A model generated the notes under the pieces. That model made no database searches. It saw only the letters and a list, made by a program, of their open reading frames with translations, and was not told the origin of the DNA. A DNA stretch of 64,000 nucleotides from the NCBI RefSeq assembly GCF_033001325.1, contig NZ_CP133111.1:3860501-3924500 (forward strand), in the 5' to 3' direction. The position numbers were made by a program, and so were the translations under genes. Origin of the DNA: Rhodopseudomonas sp. BAL398. GTDB taxonomy: Bacteria; Pseudomonadota; Alphaproteobacteria; Rhizobiales; Xanthobacteraceae. This document shows, piece by piece, positions 7,907 to 16,010 of this stretch; position 1 is the first letter of the stretch, and each line of letters begins with the position of its first letter.

Positions 7907-8389
7907 ATGACCGGTGCTGACAAGGTCGCCTGCCAGGCGGCCACCTTGATATTGCTGTTCACCCTGTCCTGCGCGCCCGCCAAGGCCCAATTTGCCGGCT
8001 TCGGTGGCGGCGGCGAAGACATGATGACCCAGATGGCGCCCATGCTCGAAATGATGAAGGCCAAGATGGGCAAGCGTCGCTTCGGCCAATTGATGAAGAC
8101 GGTGGGCCCGATGATGAGCAAGATGATGGACAATGGCGGCGCAGATCCGGGGGGCGCAGGTCTGGGCGGCGCAGATCTGGGCGGCGTGCCCGGCGGCTTT
8201 CCCGGCGCCACGGGGGTTTCGCCCGGCGGCTTCGGCGGCATCGATGCCGGCGGGTTCGGCGGCGGCAACGCGATGGCGATGCTCGGCGGCAATGGCGGCG
8301 AGATGATGAGCCTGATCCCGCAATTGATCGGGCTGGCCAACAGCGGCGGCCATCGCAAGCATCATCGGCGCCATCGCCGGCACCGGTGA
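7907..8389 (+). CDS. Exported Gly/Met-rich protein with a basic His/Arg tail
   Basis: A 160-residue protein with a signal peptide (ATLILLFTLSCAPAKAQ, cleavage near residue 27). The mature part has a Met-rich helix (EDMMTQMAPMLEMMKAKMG and LMKTVGPMMSKMMD), then a glycine-rich low-complexity stretch (GGAGLGGADLGGVPGG and similar), then a second Met-containing helix and a His/Arg C-terminus (HRKHHRRHRRHR). GGAG lies 7 bases before the ATG. No family recognised. Met and His richness would suit metal binding, but that is only a suggestion. It converges on the MATE gene with one base between stops. Confidence 0.65.
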   Translation: MTGADKVACQAATLILLFTLSCAPAKAQFAGFGGGGEDMMTQMAPMLEMMKAKMGKRRFGQLMKTVGPMMSKMMDNGGADPGGAGLGGADLGGVPGGFPGATGVSPGGFGGIDAGGFGGGNAMAMLGGNGGEMMSLIPQLIGLANSGGHRKHHRRHRRHR

Positions 8390-8390
8390 G

Positions 8391-9833
8391 CTATGACAGC
8401 GCCGGGCGAATATCCGGCAGCTGGCCGCCTTTGGGGCCCCACCGCGTCAGCATGACGCTGAGCGTCGACAGCACGCCCAGCAGCACCATCGAGGCCGCGG
8501 CCAGCGCGAAGTAGTTCGCCGCGCTGGCGCCGTGCGACGTCAGAAACCAGCCGCCGAGGCCAACAAAGATCAACCGCGCGGTCTGCGCCAGCACTGGGCC
8601 CAGCACCTTGGCGGCGCCCTGCGAGGAGAAATACATCGAGATCCCGAGCCCGATAAAGGCATACATCGGCGCCGCCGCCATCAGATATTGATGGCTGGCG
8701 GCGCGCACACCGGCATCCTCGGTGAACAATTCGACCCACAGATCCGGGAAGAACGCGATCAATGTGCCGACCGCGCCGACCAAGAGGAACGACAGCAGCC
8801 CGGCGGCCCAGGCGATGTTGCGCGCACGCCTGGCCCGGCCGGCGCCGATCGCCATGCCGATCATCGGCACCGAGGCGATGCCGATCGCAAAGGCCGCCGT
8901 GGTCAGCATGAATTCGAGCCGCGCCCCGATGCCATAGCCGGCCAGAACCGCGGTGCCGAATTGCGCCAGCATGTGGGTGAAAATGGTGATGGTCAGCACC
9001 GATTGCAGCGGCGAAAAACACGCCACCGCGCCGACTTTCAGAATGTCGAAGAACATCCCGCGCTGGATCCGCAGCCCGCGCAGCAACGGCGTCACCCGCG
9101 CGCGGCCGGAAAAGATGTACCAGGCCATCACGCCAGAGCCGACCGAAAACGCGATCAGCGTTCCGGCGGCGACGCCGCGCATGCCATATTGCGGAACCGG
9201 GCCGAGGCCGAGGCCGAGAATGCCGCCGAGCACGATCTGCAGCACCGCCGAGTTCAGAATCATCAGCGACGGCAGCTTCATATTGCCGGTGCCGCGCAGG
9301 ATCGCCGCCAGCGTGTTCATCAGCCACGGCACGATGGCGCCGGCGAAGAAGATCTGGATGTAGCCGACCGCCCGCGCCAGCACATTGCCGCGGCCGCCGA
9401 GCAGTTCCAGCAGCGACGGCCCGAACGTCACCATGATCGCGGTGAACACCAGACCAAAGCACAGCGCGATCAGCAGCGCATGCGACGCCAGCGCGCCGGC
9501 GCGCGCGACATCACCGGCGCCGAGCGCGCGGGCGATCGCCGACGACACCCCGCCGCCCATCGCGCCGCCCGACATCGTCATGGTCAGGATCACGAAGGGA
9601 AAAACCAGCGCCATCGCCGCCAGCGCTTCGGTGCCCAGCCGGCCGATATAGGAGGTCTCGGCGATCACCACGCAGGTCCCGGCGCTGAGCGCCACCACAT
9701 TGGGCCAGGCCAGCCGGAGCAGCGTCGACAGGATCGGCCCGTCCAGCAACACGTTCCTGGACGGCGCCGCGATCGCCGGCAGCGGCGGCTCGTCATCCGC
9801 GGGCGGCAATTCGGCAATGGCGATCTCGGACAT
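8391..9833 (-). CDS. MATE-family multidrug/metabolite exporter
   Basis: A 480-residue, 12-span membrane protein. It has the MATE two-lobe pattern: ILSTLLRLAWPNVVALSAGTC and ETSYIGRLGTEALAAMALVFP in lobe 1, with the internal repeat (FFDILKVGAVACFSPLQSV, AGYGIGARLEFMLTTAAFAIG) in lobe 2. The ATG at 9833 is preceded by GGGGGAA, whereas the longer frame from 9887 has no comparable site. MATE proteins export cationic compounds using Na+ or H+ gradients. The substrate is unknown and no regulator is adjacent. Confidence 0.9.
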   Translation of the reverse strand: MSEIAIAELPPADDEPPLPAIAAPSRNVLLDGPILSTLLRLAWPNVVALSAGTCVVIAETSYIGRLGTEALAAMALVFPFVILTMTMSGGAMGGGVSSAIARALGAGDVARAGALASHALLIALCFGLVFTAIMVTFGPSLLELLGGRGNVLARAVGYIQIFFAGAIVPWLMNTLAAILRGTGNMKLPSLMILNSAVLQIVLGGILGLGLGPVPQYGMRGVAAGTLIAFSVGSGVMAWYIFSGRARVTPLLRGLRIQRGMFFDILKVGAVACFSPLQSVLTITIFTHMLAQFGTAVLAGYGIGARLEFMLTTAAFAIGIASVPMIGMAIGAGRARRARNIAWAAGLLSFLLVGAVGTLIAFFPDLWVELFTEDAGVRAASHQYLMAAAPMYAFIGLGISMYFSSQGAAKVLGPVLAQTARLIFVGLGGWFLTSHGASAANYFALAAASMVLLGVLSTLSVMLTRWGPKGGQLPDIRPALS

Positions 9834-9994
9834 GCGTTTCCCCCGCCGGCCCGATTCAAAATGCCGTGCCTGGCATTTTCCTAGCACCGATCAGGCGCGA
9901 CGCCATGCGTGCGCGACGCATTGCGGGGCTGTCGAATTGGCGGCGTGGTTCGCAGGGCGAAACTGGCGCCGGCCTCATCCTCGCCATCGGTCGC

Positions 9995-11071
9995 TCAGCG
10001 GATCGACCAGATGAAGGGCGGCGCGCCGGCCGCACTTGCCAGATCGACGGTGATGTGGCGGCCGCAACCGGCGGCGAGGCCCTCGACCAGGCCGCGCAGC
10101 GCTTGCGCACAGGCCGGGTGGGCGTCGCCGACGTCGGCCATCAGCGTCCAGCTTTGCTGCAGCACATCGACGCCGCCGCCGGATGTCAGCAGGCTCGCCT
10201 CATCGCCCTGCGCGACCAGCAAAGCCTGCAACAGTCGCGCGAAGCCGGCGGCGTCGCGTCCGCTCGCGGCCACCCGCGCCGCGCCGATATCCGCGCCCAG
10301 CCCCGGCGCGATCTCGTCATAGTATTGCATGCCGATCAATTTGCCGGTCAGATGCAGCAGATATCCGGCATCGACCGGGCCGAACAGCTGCACCGCGACG
10401 GGCGCCGCGCTGCGGACATATTCCATCGCGTAGTTGCGATAGGCTTTCTCCAGCCGCGCCTTCGGCCAGCTGTCGACCGGCAGCGCCGGCGCTTTCGCCG
10501 GATCGAACAGCGGCGCCTCGAGGTGGCGCGCAAACACCAGCCGCTGCTCGGGCTCCAGCGGATGATCATATTCGCAGTAATAGCCCTCGAGCCCGTCCTG
10601 GCCTTCGACGCTCTGCTTGGTGCAGACGAAGCCCATATTGGGATGGCCGAGCGACACGCCATTATAAGCGTGCCAGCCGCGCAGCATCGCCCGCGACACC
10701 TCGCCCGGCACGCCGCAGATCGCGGTGCCGCGCCAGATCCAGCGCGGCGGCGGATAGCGGATCCAGGCCTTGCGGTCGGTCTCATAGATGTATTCGACAT
10801 GGACGCCGCCGATCCAGTTCGACAGATAGTGATACTGCGCCGCGGCAACCGCCGGCGGCAATCCGTCGAGGCCGAGCTTGACGAGGCCAGGCAGGAAGCG
10901 CTCCTGCTGCTGGCGGCGAAACACCCGGAACACGAATTCGGCCGCGTCCGCGGTGCCGCGCCGCGTCACCAATGTCAGGATCAATCCGGTGAAATAAGCG
11001 TGGTACAGCTCGGCGACGCTGCGCCAGCCGCGCCATTGCGGATCGGCCGCGGGTTCGGATGTGGTCGGCAT
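9995..11071 (-). CDS. Conserved-looking protein of unknown function, 358 aa
   Basis: A soluble protein beginning MPTTSEPAADPQWRGWRSVAEL, with no signal peptide or membrane span. Visible features are many aromatic residues (QYHYLSNWIGGVHVEYIYETDRKAWIRYPPPRWIW), LEGYYCEYDHPLEPE and a C-terminal region MEYVRSAAPVAVQLFGPVDAGYLL. This layout is loosely reminiscent of the amino-thiazoline-carboxylate hydrolase-like or V4R-type small-molecule-binding proteins, but I cannot confirm it. Codon use is normal. It is divergent from the MntA gene and 161 bp downstream of the MATE start in the same orientation. Confidence 0.6.
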   Translation of the reverse strand: MPTTSEPAADPQWRGWRSVAELYHAYFTGLILTLVTRRGTADAAEFVFRVFRRQQQERFLPGLVKLGLDGLPPAVAAAQYHYLSNWIGGVHVEYIYETDRKAWIRYPPPRWIWRGTAICGVPGEVSRAMLRGWHAYNGVSLGHPNMGFVCTKQSVEGQDGLEGYYCEYDHPLEPEQRLVFARHLEAPLFDPAKAPALPVDSWPKARLEKAYRNYAMEYVRSAAPVAVQLFGPVDAGYLLHLTGKLIGMQYYDEIAPGLGADIGAARVAASGRDAAGFARLLQALLVAQGDEASLLTSGGGVDVLQQSWTLMADVGDAHPACAQALRGLVEGLAAGCGRHITVDLASAAGAPPFIWSIR

Positions 11072-11198
11072 GTTTGCTCCCTGCTCTTGTTGAGCGGGAG
11101 CATAGCGGAGGCGAAGCGGATTGGCATGGGTTTGTCCGCCCGTTCCGGGCGCCGGCGGGACTGATGATTTTCGCCGGGAATGCCGCTATGCTGGAAAG

Positions 11199-11558
11199 AT
11201 GAGCCACGTCGTCCCCGAGATCGATTCCGATACGCGGCTGCGCGAGGCCGTGCGGCGGCTGGCGACTTTCGCGCCGGTCGAACGGATCATCCTGTTCGGC
11301 AGCCGGGCGCGTGGCGACCATTCCGAGGATAGCGATTTCGACCTTTGCGTCATCCTGAACGACGACATCGCGGCCGGAATGTTCACGCCGATCTCGCTGT
11401 GGCGCGAGGTCTCAGATCTGGGGATACCGATTCAGATCGCGCCGCTTCGCAGCAGCGCCTTCGAAACGGCGCGACATGACCCCACCAGCTTGAGCCATGA
11501 TATCGACCGCGACGGACGGGTGATCTACCAGAAAGTCGAGCCAGCGTTGTCGCCATGA
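11199..11558 (+). CDS. mntA: MntA-like minimal nucleotidyltransferase antitoxin
   Basis: A 119-residue protein with the polymerase-beta-type signature FGSRARGDHSEDSDFDLCV (G-S followed by D-x-D). The start at 11199 is supported by GGAAAG upstream. The stop overlaps the next ATG (ATGA at 11555-11558), and the partner is a HEPN protein. This is the standard MNT/HEPN (type VII) arrangement, in which MntA AMPylates and neutralises HepT. Assignment is by motif and pairing. Confidence 0.82.
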   Translation: MSHVVPEIDSDTRLREAVRRLATFAPVERIILFGSRARGDHSEDSDFDLCVILNDDIAAGMFTPISLWREVSDLGIPIQIAPLRSSAFETARHDPTSLSHDIDRDGRVIYQKVEPALSP

Positions 11559-11974
11559 GTTCGAGCGATCCGACCACCTGGCTCGATCTTGCGACCAGCG
11601 ATGCCGTGGCCGCGCGGCGGTTGCTCCTTCCGCCCGCATCGCTTCCGCAAGCCGCATATCTCGCGCAGCAAGCGGCCGAGAAGGCCATCAAGGCGCGGCT
11701 GGTCGATCTTCGGATCTCCCACCCGCGTCAGGGCGGGCGCGGCCATGACCTCGTGGCACTTGCGGATCTCGTGCCTAACGCGGATCCACTCAAGGCAAGG
11801 TATGCGGCGATATCGGCAATCACGCCCTGGGCAACCGCGTTTCGCTATCCGTCCGACGATCCTGCGACGCAAGCTCGCGTCACGGTTCAGGAAATTGAAG
11901 AACGCCTCACGCAGATTGAAGAGACGATTCGGTATCTGCAGACGGCATTGCGGGATCGAGCCCGACCGGCATAG
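11555..11974 (+). CDS. hepT: HEPN-domain (HepT-like) toxin partner
   Basis: A 139-residue, mostly helical HEPN protein. It contains AAYLAQQAAEKAIKARLVDL, the family's core helix, and RGHDLVALADLV, the conserved H-D-L region, with a long C-terminal helix (TVQEIEERLTQIEETIRYLQTAL). The classical R-x4-6-H ribonuclease motif is not obvious: no Arg sits at the canonical spacing before a His near the last helix. RNase activity is therefore uncertain. Some HEPN proteins of this type may be scaffolds or AMPylation targets only. It is translationally coupled to mntA. Confidence 0.8.
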   Translation: MSSSDPTTWLDLATSDAVAARRLLLPPASLPQAAYLAQQAAEKAIKARLVDLRISHPRQGGRGHDLVALADLVPNADPLKARYAAISAITPWATAFRYPSDDPATQARVTVQEIEERLTQIEETIRYLQTALRDRARPA

Positions 11975-11979
11975 ATCGC

Positions 11980-13113
11980 CTACGCCCTAAAATGCTTGCT
12001 CAGCTTCAGGCCCTGGGCCTGGTAGTTCGAGCCGATCTTCTGGCCGTACATCGCGTTGGGGCGCGACAGCATTTTTTCGTAGATCAGGCGGCCGACGATC
12101 TGGCCGTGTTCGAGGATGAACGGCACTTCGCGCGAGCGCACTTCCAGCACCGCCCGGGAGCCGAGCCCGCCGGCGCCCTCATAGCCGAAGCCGGGATCGA
12201 AGAAGCCGGCATAATGCACGCGGAATTCGCCGACCAAAGGATCGAACGGCACCATCTCGGCGGCGTAGTCCGGCGGCACCTGGACGGCTTCTTTCGAGGC
12301 CAGGATGTAGAACTCGCCGGGGTCGAGGATCAGCGTGCCGTCGGGCCGGGCCGCGATCGGCTCCCAGAATTCGCCGACCGCGTAGCCGCCACGGCGGTCG
12401 ATATCGACCACGCCGGTATGGCGCTTGGCGCGATAGCCGACGAAGCCGTCGGAATTCTCGCCCGACAGGTCGACGCTGAGCGCGACACCGCCATTGAGAT
12501 CAGCGTCATCGGCATCGACCAGGCGCTCCAGATCATGCAGCGCATCGAGTTCGTCGGCATCGAGGATGGCGTCGCCGGTGCGAAACCGCACCTGCGACAG
12601 CCGCGAGCCCTCGCGCAGCAGCACCGGGAAGGTCTTCGGGCTGATCTCGGCATAGAGCGGGCCGTGATAGCCGGCGCCGATCATATCGAACCGCCGCGTG
12701 CCGTCGGCAATGACCCGCGTGAACACGTCGAGCCGGCCGGTCGAACTTTTCGGATTGGCGGCAGCGACGATCGATTGCGGCAGCGCCAGGCTTTCCAGCA
12801 GCGGCACGATGTAGACGCAATTGGTCTCCAGCACCGCGCCGTCGGACAGGTCGATCTCGTGCAGCTTCAATTCGTCGATGCGTTCGGCGACGGTCGAATG
12901 CGGGCCGGGCAGGAAACTGGCGCGGACCCGATAGGCGATGCTGCCGAGCCGCAGGTCGAGGCTGGCGGGCTGGATCTGGCTTTCGACGAAGGGATATTCC
13001 GGCAGGATCAGGCCGGCATCGGCCATCGCCGCGATCATGCGGTCGGGCAGGATCCCATTGGCATTGGGTGGCAAGGTAAACGGCAAGGCAATGGTCCTTC
13101 GGATGGCTGCCAT
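11980..13113 (-). CDS. dcd: 2'-deoxycytidine 5'-triphosphate deaminase, long form
   Basis: A 377-residue protein of the dCTP deaminase/dUTPase fold, about twice the length of the E. coli enzyme and apparently a tandem of two such domains. The first half has ESQIQPASLDLRLG and NPKSSTGRLDVF. The second half has FRVHYAGFFDPGFGYEG and SRAVLEVRSREVPFILEHGQ, with the expected catalytic Glu in AVLEV. It deaminates dCTP to dUTP for thymidylate synthesis. The gene is transcribed away from metZ and ends 5 bp from the hepT stop. Confidence 0.9.
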   Translation of the reverse strand: MAAIRRTIALPFTLPPNANGILPDRMIAAMADAGLILPEYPFVESQIQPASLDLRLGSIAYRVRASFLPGPHSTVAERIDELKLHEIDLSDGAVLETNCVYIVPLLESLALPQSIVAAANPKSSTGRLDVFTRVIADGTRRFDMIGAGYHGPLYAEISPKTFPVLLREGSRLSQVRFRTGDAILDADELDALHDLERLVDADDADLNGGVALSVDLSGENSDGFVGYRAKRHTGVVDIDRRGGYAVGEFWEPIAARPDGTLILDPGEFYILASKEAVQVPPDYAAEMVPFDPLVGEFRVHYAGFFDPGFGYEGAGGLGSRAVLEVRSREVPFILEHGQIVGRLIYEKMLSRPNAMYGQKIGSNYQAQGLKLSKHFRA

Positions 13114-13203
13114 GCCATCCAGACGGCTTAAAACAGCAACTCCGATCGGTTATCCGATGACCGGCTTGACGGAAAGGGTGCTGCGGATTATGAGCAGGAC
13201 TTA

Positions 13204-13262
13204 TCCCGTGGTGATTTGAGCCGGCCGGCTTGCAGCCACGTTAAATAAGTCGCTAAACAGGC
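13204..13262 (+). ncRNA. SAM-II riboswitch aptamer upstream of metZ
   Basis: The sequence matches the SAM-II consensus closely. P1 is CGTGG (13207-13211) paired with CCACG (13236-13240), the loop begins TGATTTGA, TTGCAG precedes the second P1 strand, and the conserved 3' tail reads TTAAATAAGTCGCTAAA. The loop segment CCGGCC (13221-13226) is complementary to GGCCGG (13260-13265), giving the pseudoknot of this class. It binds S-adenosylmethionine and lies about 85 bp before metZ, where SAM-II is known in alphaproteobacteria. Confidence 0.93.
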
Positions 13263-13311
13263 CGGGGACAGTGTGCTCCCGGCCTGTGGAATTTTTCCAG
13301 GCCGGTTTTTT
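13258..13311 (+). terminator. Riboswitch expression platform: antiterminator/terminator hairpins
   Basis: Two mutually exclusive hairpins share CCGGCCTG (13279-13286). The first pairs CAGGCCGGG (13258-13266) with CCCGGCCTG (13278-13286). The second pairs CCGGCCT..GGAA (13279-13291) with TTCCAGGCCGG (13295-13305) around a TTT loop and is followed by six T residues, so it is an intrinsic terminator. SAM binding would hold the 5' strand of the first hairpin in the pseudoknot and favour termination (inference). The metZ ATG follows 34 bases later. Confidence 0.85.
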
Positions 13312-13345
13312 GTGGCCATCGCCAGGATGGTCACGAGGAGAACGC

Positions 13346-14545
13346 ATGTCCACGATCAAGGCTCCATCGACCACGAATTATCGCCGCGAAACCCGGCTGG
13401 TGCACGCCGGAACGCTGCGCTCGCAATATGGCGAGACCTCCGACGCCATCTTCCTGACCCAGGGCTTCGTCTATGCCTCGGCCGAAGAATGCGAGGCGCG
13501 TTTCACCGGCGACGATCCCGGCTTCCAATATTCCCGCTTCTCCAATCCCACCGTGTCGGCGTTCGAACAGCGGATGGTGGAATTCGAAGGCGCCGAGGCG
13601 GCGCGCTCCACCGCCACCGGCATGGCCGCGGTCACCGCCGCAATGCTGGCGCCGTTGCGCGCCGGCGACCACGTCGTGGCGTCGAAGGCGATGTTCGGCT
13701 CGTGCCGCTACGTCGTCGAGGATCTGCTGCCGCGCTACGGCATCGAATCGACGCTGGTCGACGGGCTCGACCTCGACCAGTGGCAGAAGGCGATGCGGCC
13801 CAACACCAAGACCTGTTTCCTGGAAAGCCCGACCAATCCGACGCTCGACGTGCTCGATATTTCGGCGATCGCCGAGATCGCCCATGCGGGCGGCGCGCGG
13901 CTGGTGGTCGACAATGTGTTCGCGACCCCGGTGTGGCAGAGCCCGCTCGAACTTGGCGCCGACGTGGTGGTGTATTCGGCCACCAAGCACATCGACGGCC
14001 AGGGCCGCTGCCTCGGCGGCGTGATCCTGTCGAGCCAGACCTTCATCGACGAGCACATCCAGACCTTCCTGCGCCAGACCGGCCCGTCGCTGTCGCCGTT
14101 CAACGCCTGGATCTTGCTGAAGGGGCTGGAGACGCTGGCGATCCGGGTGCGGCAGCAGACCGACGCCGCGGCCAAGATCGCCGACGCGCTGGCGGGGCAT
14201 CCCAAGATTCCGCGGCTGATCTATCCCGGCCGCGACGATCATCCGCAGGCCGCCACGGTGAAGAAGCAGATGCATGGCGGCTCGACGCTGGTCGGCTTCG
14301 AGGTCGCGGGCGACAAGGCCGGCGCGTTCCGCTTTCTCAATGCGCTCAAGCTGATCAAGATCAGCAACAATCTCGGCGACGCCCGCAGCCTGGTGACCCA
14401 TCCGGCCACCACCACGCATCAGCGGCTGAAACCCGAAATCCGCGCCGAGCTCGGCATCAGCGACGGTTTCATCCGGTTCTCGGCCGGGCTGGAACATGCG
14501 GACGATCTGATCGAGGATCTGCACGCCGCGCTGGCGCAGGCGTAG
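13346..14545 (+). CDS. metZ: O-succinylhomoserine sulfhydrylase
   Basis: A 399-residue PLP enzyme of the Cys/Met metabolism family. Landmarks include YSRFSNPTVSAFEQRMVEFEGAEAA, FLESPTNPTLDVLDI, VVDNVFATPVWQSPLELGAD and the PLP-lysine motif VVYSATKHIDGQGR. It makes homocysteine from O-succinylhomoserine and sulfide in methionine synthesis. MetZ is the SAM-II-controlled member of this family in alphaproteobacteria, which supports it over cystathionine gamma-synthase. The ATG at 13346 has GAGGAG 5 bases upstream. Longer in-frame starts fall inside the riboswitch and are rejected. Confidence 0.93.
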   Translation: MSTIKAPSTTNYRRETRLVHAGTLRSQYGETSDAIFLTQGFVYASAEECEARFTGDDPGFQYSRFSNPTVSAFEQRMVEFEGAEAARSTATGMAAVTAAMLAPLRAGDHVVASKAMFGSCRYVVEDLLPRYGIESTLVDGLDLDQWQKAMRPNTKTCFLESPTNPTLDVLDISAIAEIAHAGGARLVVDNVFATPVWQSPLELGADVVVYSATKHIDGQGRCLGGVILSSQTFIDEHIQTFLRQTGPSLSPFNAWILLKGLETLAIRVRQQTDAAAKIADALAGHPKIPRLIYPGRDDHPQAATVKKQMHGGSTLVGFEVAGDKAGAFRFLNALKLIKISNNLGDARSLVTHPATTTHQRLKPEIRAELGISDGFIRFSAGLEHADDLIEDLHAALAQA

Positions 14546-14617
14546 CTGCTCAAGAAGCGCCGGAAGGGGCCGGGCATCGCCCGGCCCGCTGGTCACGCAT
14601 GCTGATCGCCGCGCGTA

Positions 14618-14872
14618 TCAATTCAGCCGCGTGAAATCGGCGCCTCTCATGCGGGTTGCGATAGATTTGATGCCGGCGCCGGTGGATAGTTCGATCTGTT
14701 CAAACAGGCAGGCAATCATCACCAGCAGCTTGCGGCGCTGCTGCTCGTCGGTGGTCTCGGCCAGGAGCCGCCGATAGATTTCCAGCTCGTCGAGAGCGAT
14801 GGACTGATCCAACTTGGTTTCCAGTGACAGCAGATCGCATCCCGCCGGCCCGCTGCCGAGGACCAGCGGCAA
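14618..14872 (-). CDS. Small helical protein of unknown function, 84 aa or shorter
   Basis: The central part (KLDQSIALDELEIYRRLLAETTDEQQRRKLLVMIACLFEQIELS) is a regular amphipathic helix pattern that looks like real protein. The only upstream start is TTG at 14872, without a ribosome binding site, and an in-frame TAG lies just before it. A TTG at the KLDQ codon is an alternative. A second frame, starting ATG at 15044 behind GAGG and reading MWIIPGRPCVLMISTAAPAF, overlaps the same stretch. The two may be pieces of one frameshifted gene. Confidence 0.45.
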   Translation of the reverse strand: MPLVLGSGPAGCDLLSLETKLDQSIALDELEIYRRLLAETTDEQQRRKLLVMIACLFEQIELSTGAGIKSIATRMRGADFTRLN

Positions 14873-15107
14873 GAATGAAAGCTAGGTCATTTCGACGGGA
14901 GCGTCGGTTCGATATCCGACACAAATTGCTGGATTTGAGCGTTTTCGAGCGAAGTGAGTAGCGCGCGAAGAAGACGCTCAGAACAAAAGCCGGAGCGGCG
15001 GTGCTGATCATCAGAACGCAAGGGCGCCCGGGAATGATCCACATCGGAACTGCCTCGTCCGTGACATTACTGACGTGCGTCAGGCGAAAGGCGGCGGCAA
15101 AGTCCGG

Positions 15108-16010
15108 TCACAGCGGTCGGTAGGCCATCACGCCGGACGGCCCGCGGATCCCAAGCTTGATCTGCCCGACCGAGCGGATGATATCGTCGCCCAGCAATTG
15201 CGCGAAGCAAGCATAGCCCCAGTCGTTCATGTGCAGCCCGTCCGCGATCACGAAATTCTCGAACGGCAGCGCCTGCTGCTCGTGCCATTCGCGCATCACC
15301 TCGAAGCGCGGGAACACGCCGACGCGGCGCAATTCGGCGAGCTTGCCGAGCAGCCGCACGGTCTTGCCGGCAGTCTCGCCGCGCTCATTGACCCGCGGCG
15401 CATATTGCGGATCGACCAGCACCAGATCGGAGCCGGCCGCCTGAATGATGGCGATGCCGTCCTCGACCACCTTGGCGGTCGCCGCCGGATCGAGATTGCG
15501 CAGAATCGCATTGGTGCCGACCTGCCAGATCACAAGGTCGGGCTTGGCGTCGAGCACCGACGATTTCAACCGCTTCATCATCTCCGGGGCGTCTTCGCCG
15601 CCCCGGCCGCTATTGACCACGCTGATATCGGCGCCCGGATATTGCCGGCGCAAACGCGCGGCGAGCTGGTTCGGGTAGTTGAAGGCCGGCGAGGAGCTGC
15701 CATAGCCCTGGGTCGAGGACGAGCCGAACGCCACGATCACCACCGGCGCGCCGGCCACCAGCTTGCTCGCCACATGCGGCAACGAGCCCATCGATTTGTG
15801 GTTGCGCTTCGGCGCCAGGCACGGCACCCGGCTGAAGATGTCGCCGGCCTGTTTGGCAACCTGCTTGACCTTGTCGAGCGCCTGGCCGGCGATGCCCCTT
15901 GTCGGCGCCGCATCGGCGGTTTGCGCATGCGCCGACGGCACCGACAGCATAAGCATGGCGACGACGGCGGCCGCCGCGGAAGCGCGGACTAACAAACGGA
16001 CACAACTCAT
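15108..16010 (-). CDS. Exported SGNH/GDSL-type hydrolase
   Basis: A 300-residue exported protein with signal peptide ASAAAAVVAMLMLSVPSAHA. SGNH blocks are visible: block I VIVAFGSSSTQGYG (GSSST in place of GDSxT), block II VVNSGRGGED, block III IWQVGTNA and block V DGLHMNDWG with the catalytic D-x-x-H. Such enzymes usually remove or transfer acyl groups on glycans or lipids. It is the third gene of an operon with opgC, and its ATG overlaps the preceding stop (TAATG). It probably acts in the periplasm on acylated polysaccharide or glucan (inference). Confidence 0.85.
   Translation of the reverse strand: MSCVRLLVRASAAAAVVAMLMLSVPSAHAQTADAAPTRGIAGQALDKVKQVAKQAGDIFSRVPCLAPKRNHKSMGSLPHVASKLVAGAPVVIVAFGSSSTQGYGSSSPAFNYPNQLAARLRRQYPGADISVVNSGRGGEDAPEMMKRLKSSVLDAKPDLVIWQVGTNAILRNLDPAATAKVVEDGIAIIQAAGSDLVLVDPQYAPRVNERGETAGKTVRLLGKLAELRRVGVFPRFEVMREWHEQQALPFENFVIADGLHMNDWGYACFAQLLGDDIIRSVGQIKLGIRGPSGVMAYRPL

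Noticed and set aside
8532..9884. 450-codon plus-strand frame opposite the MATE gene
   Set aside because: Composition dominated by Arg, Gln, His and Ala, no start signal; the MATE protein on the other strand is unambiguous.
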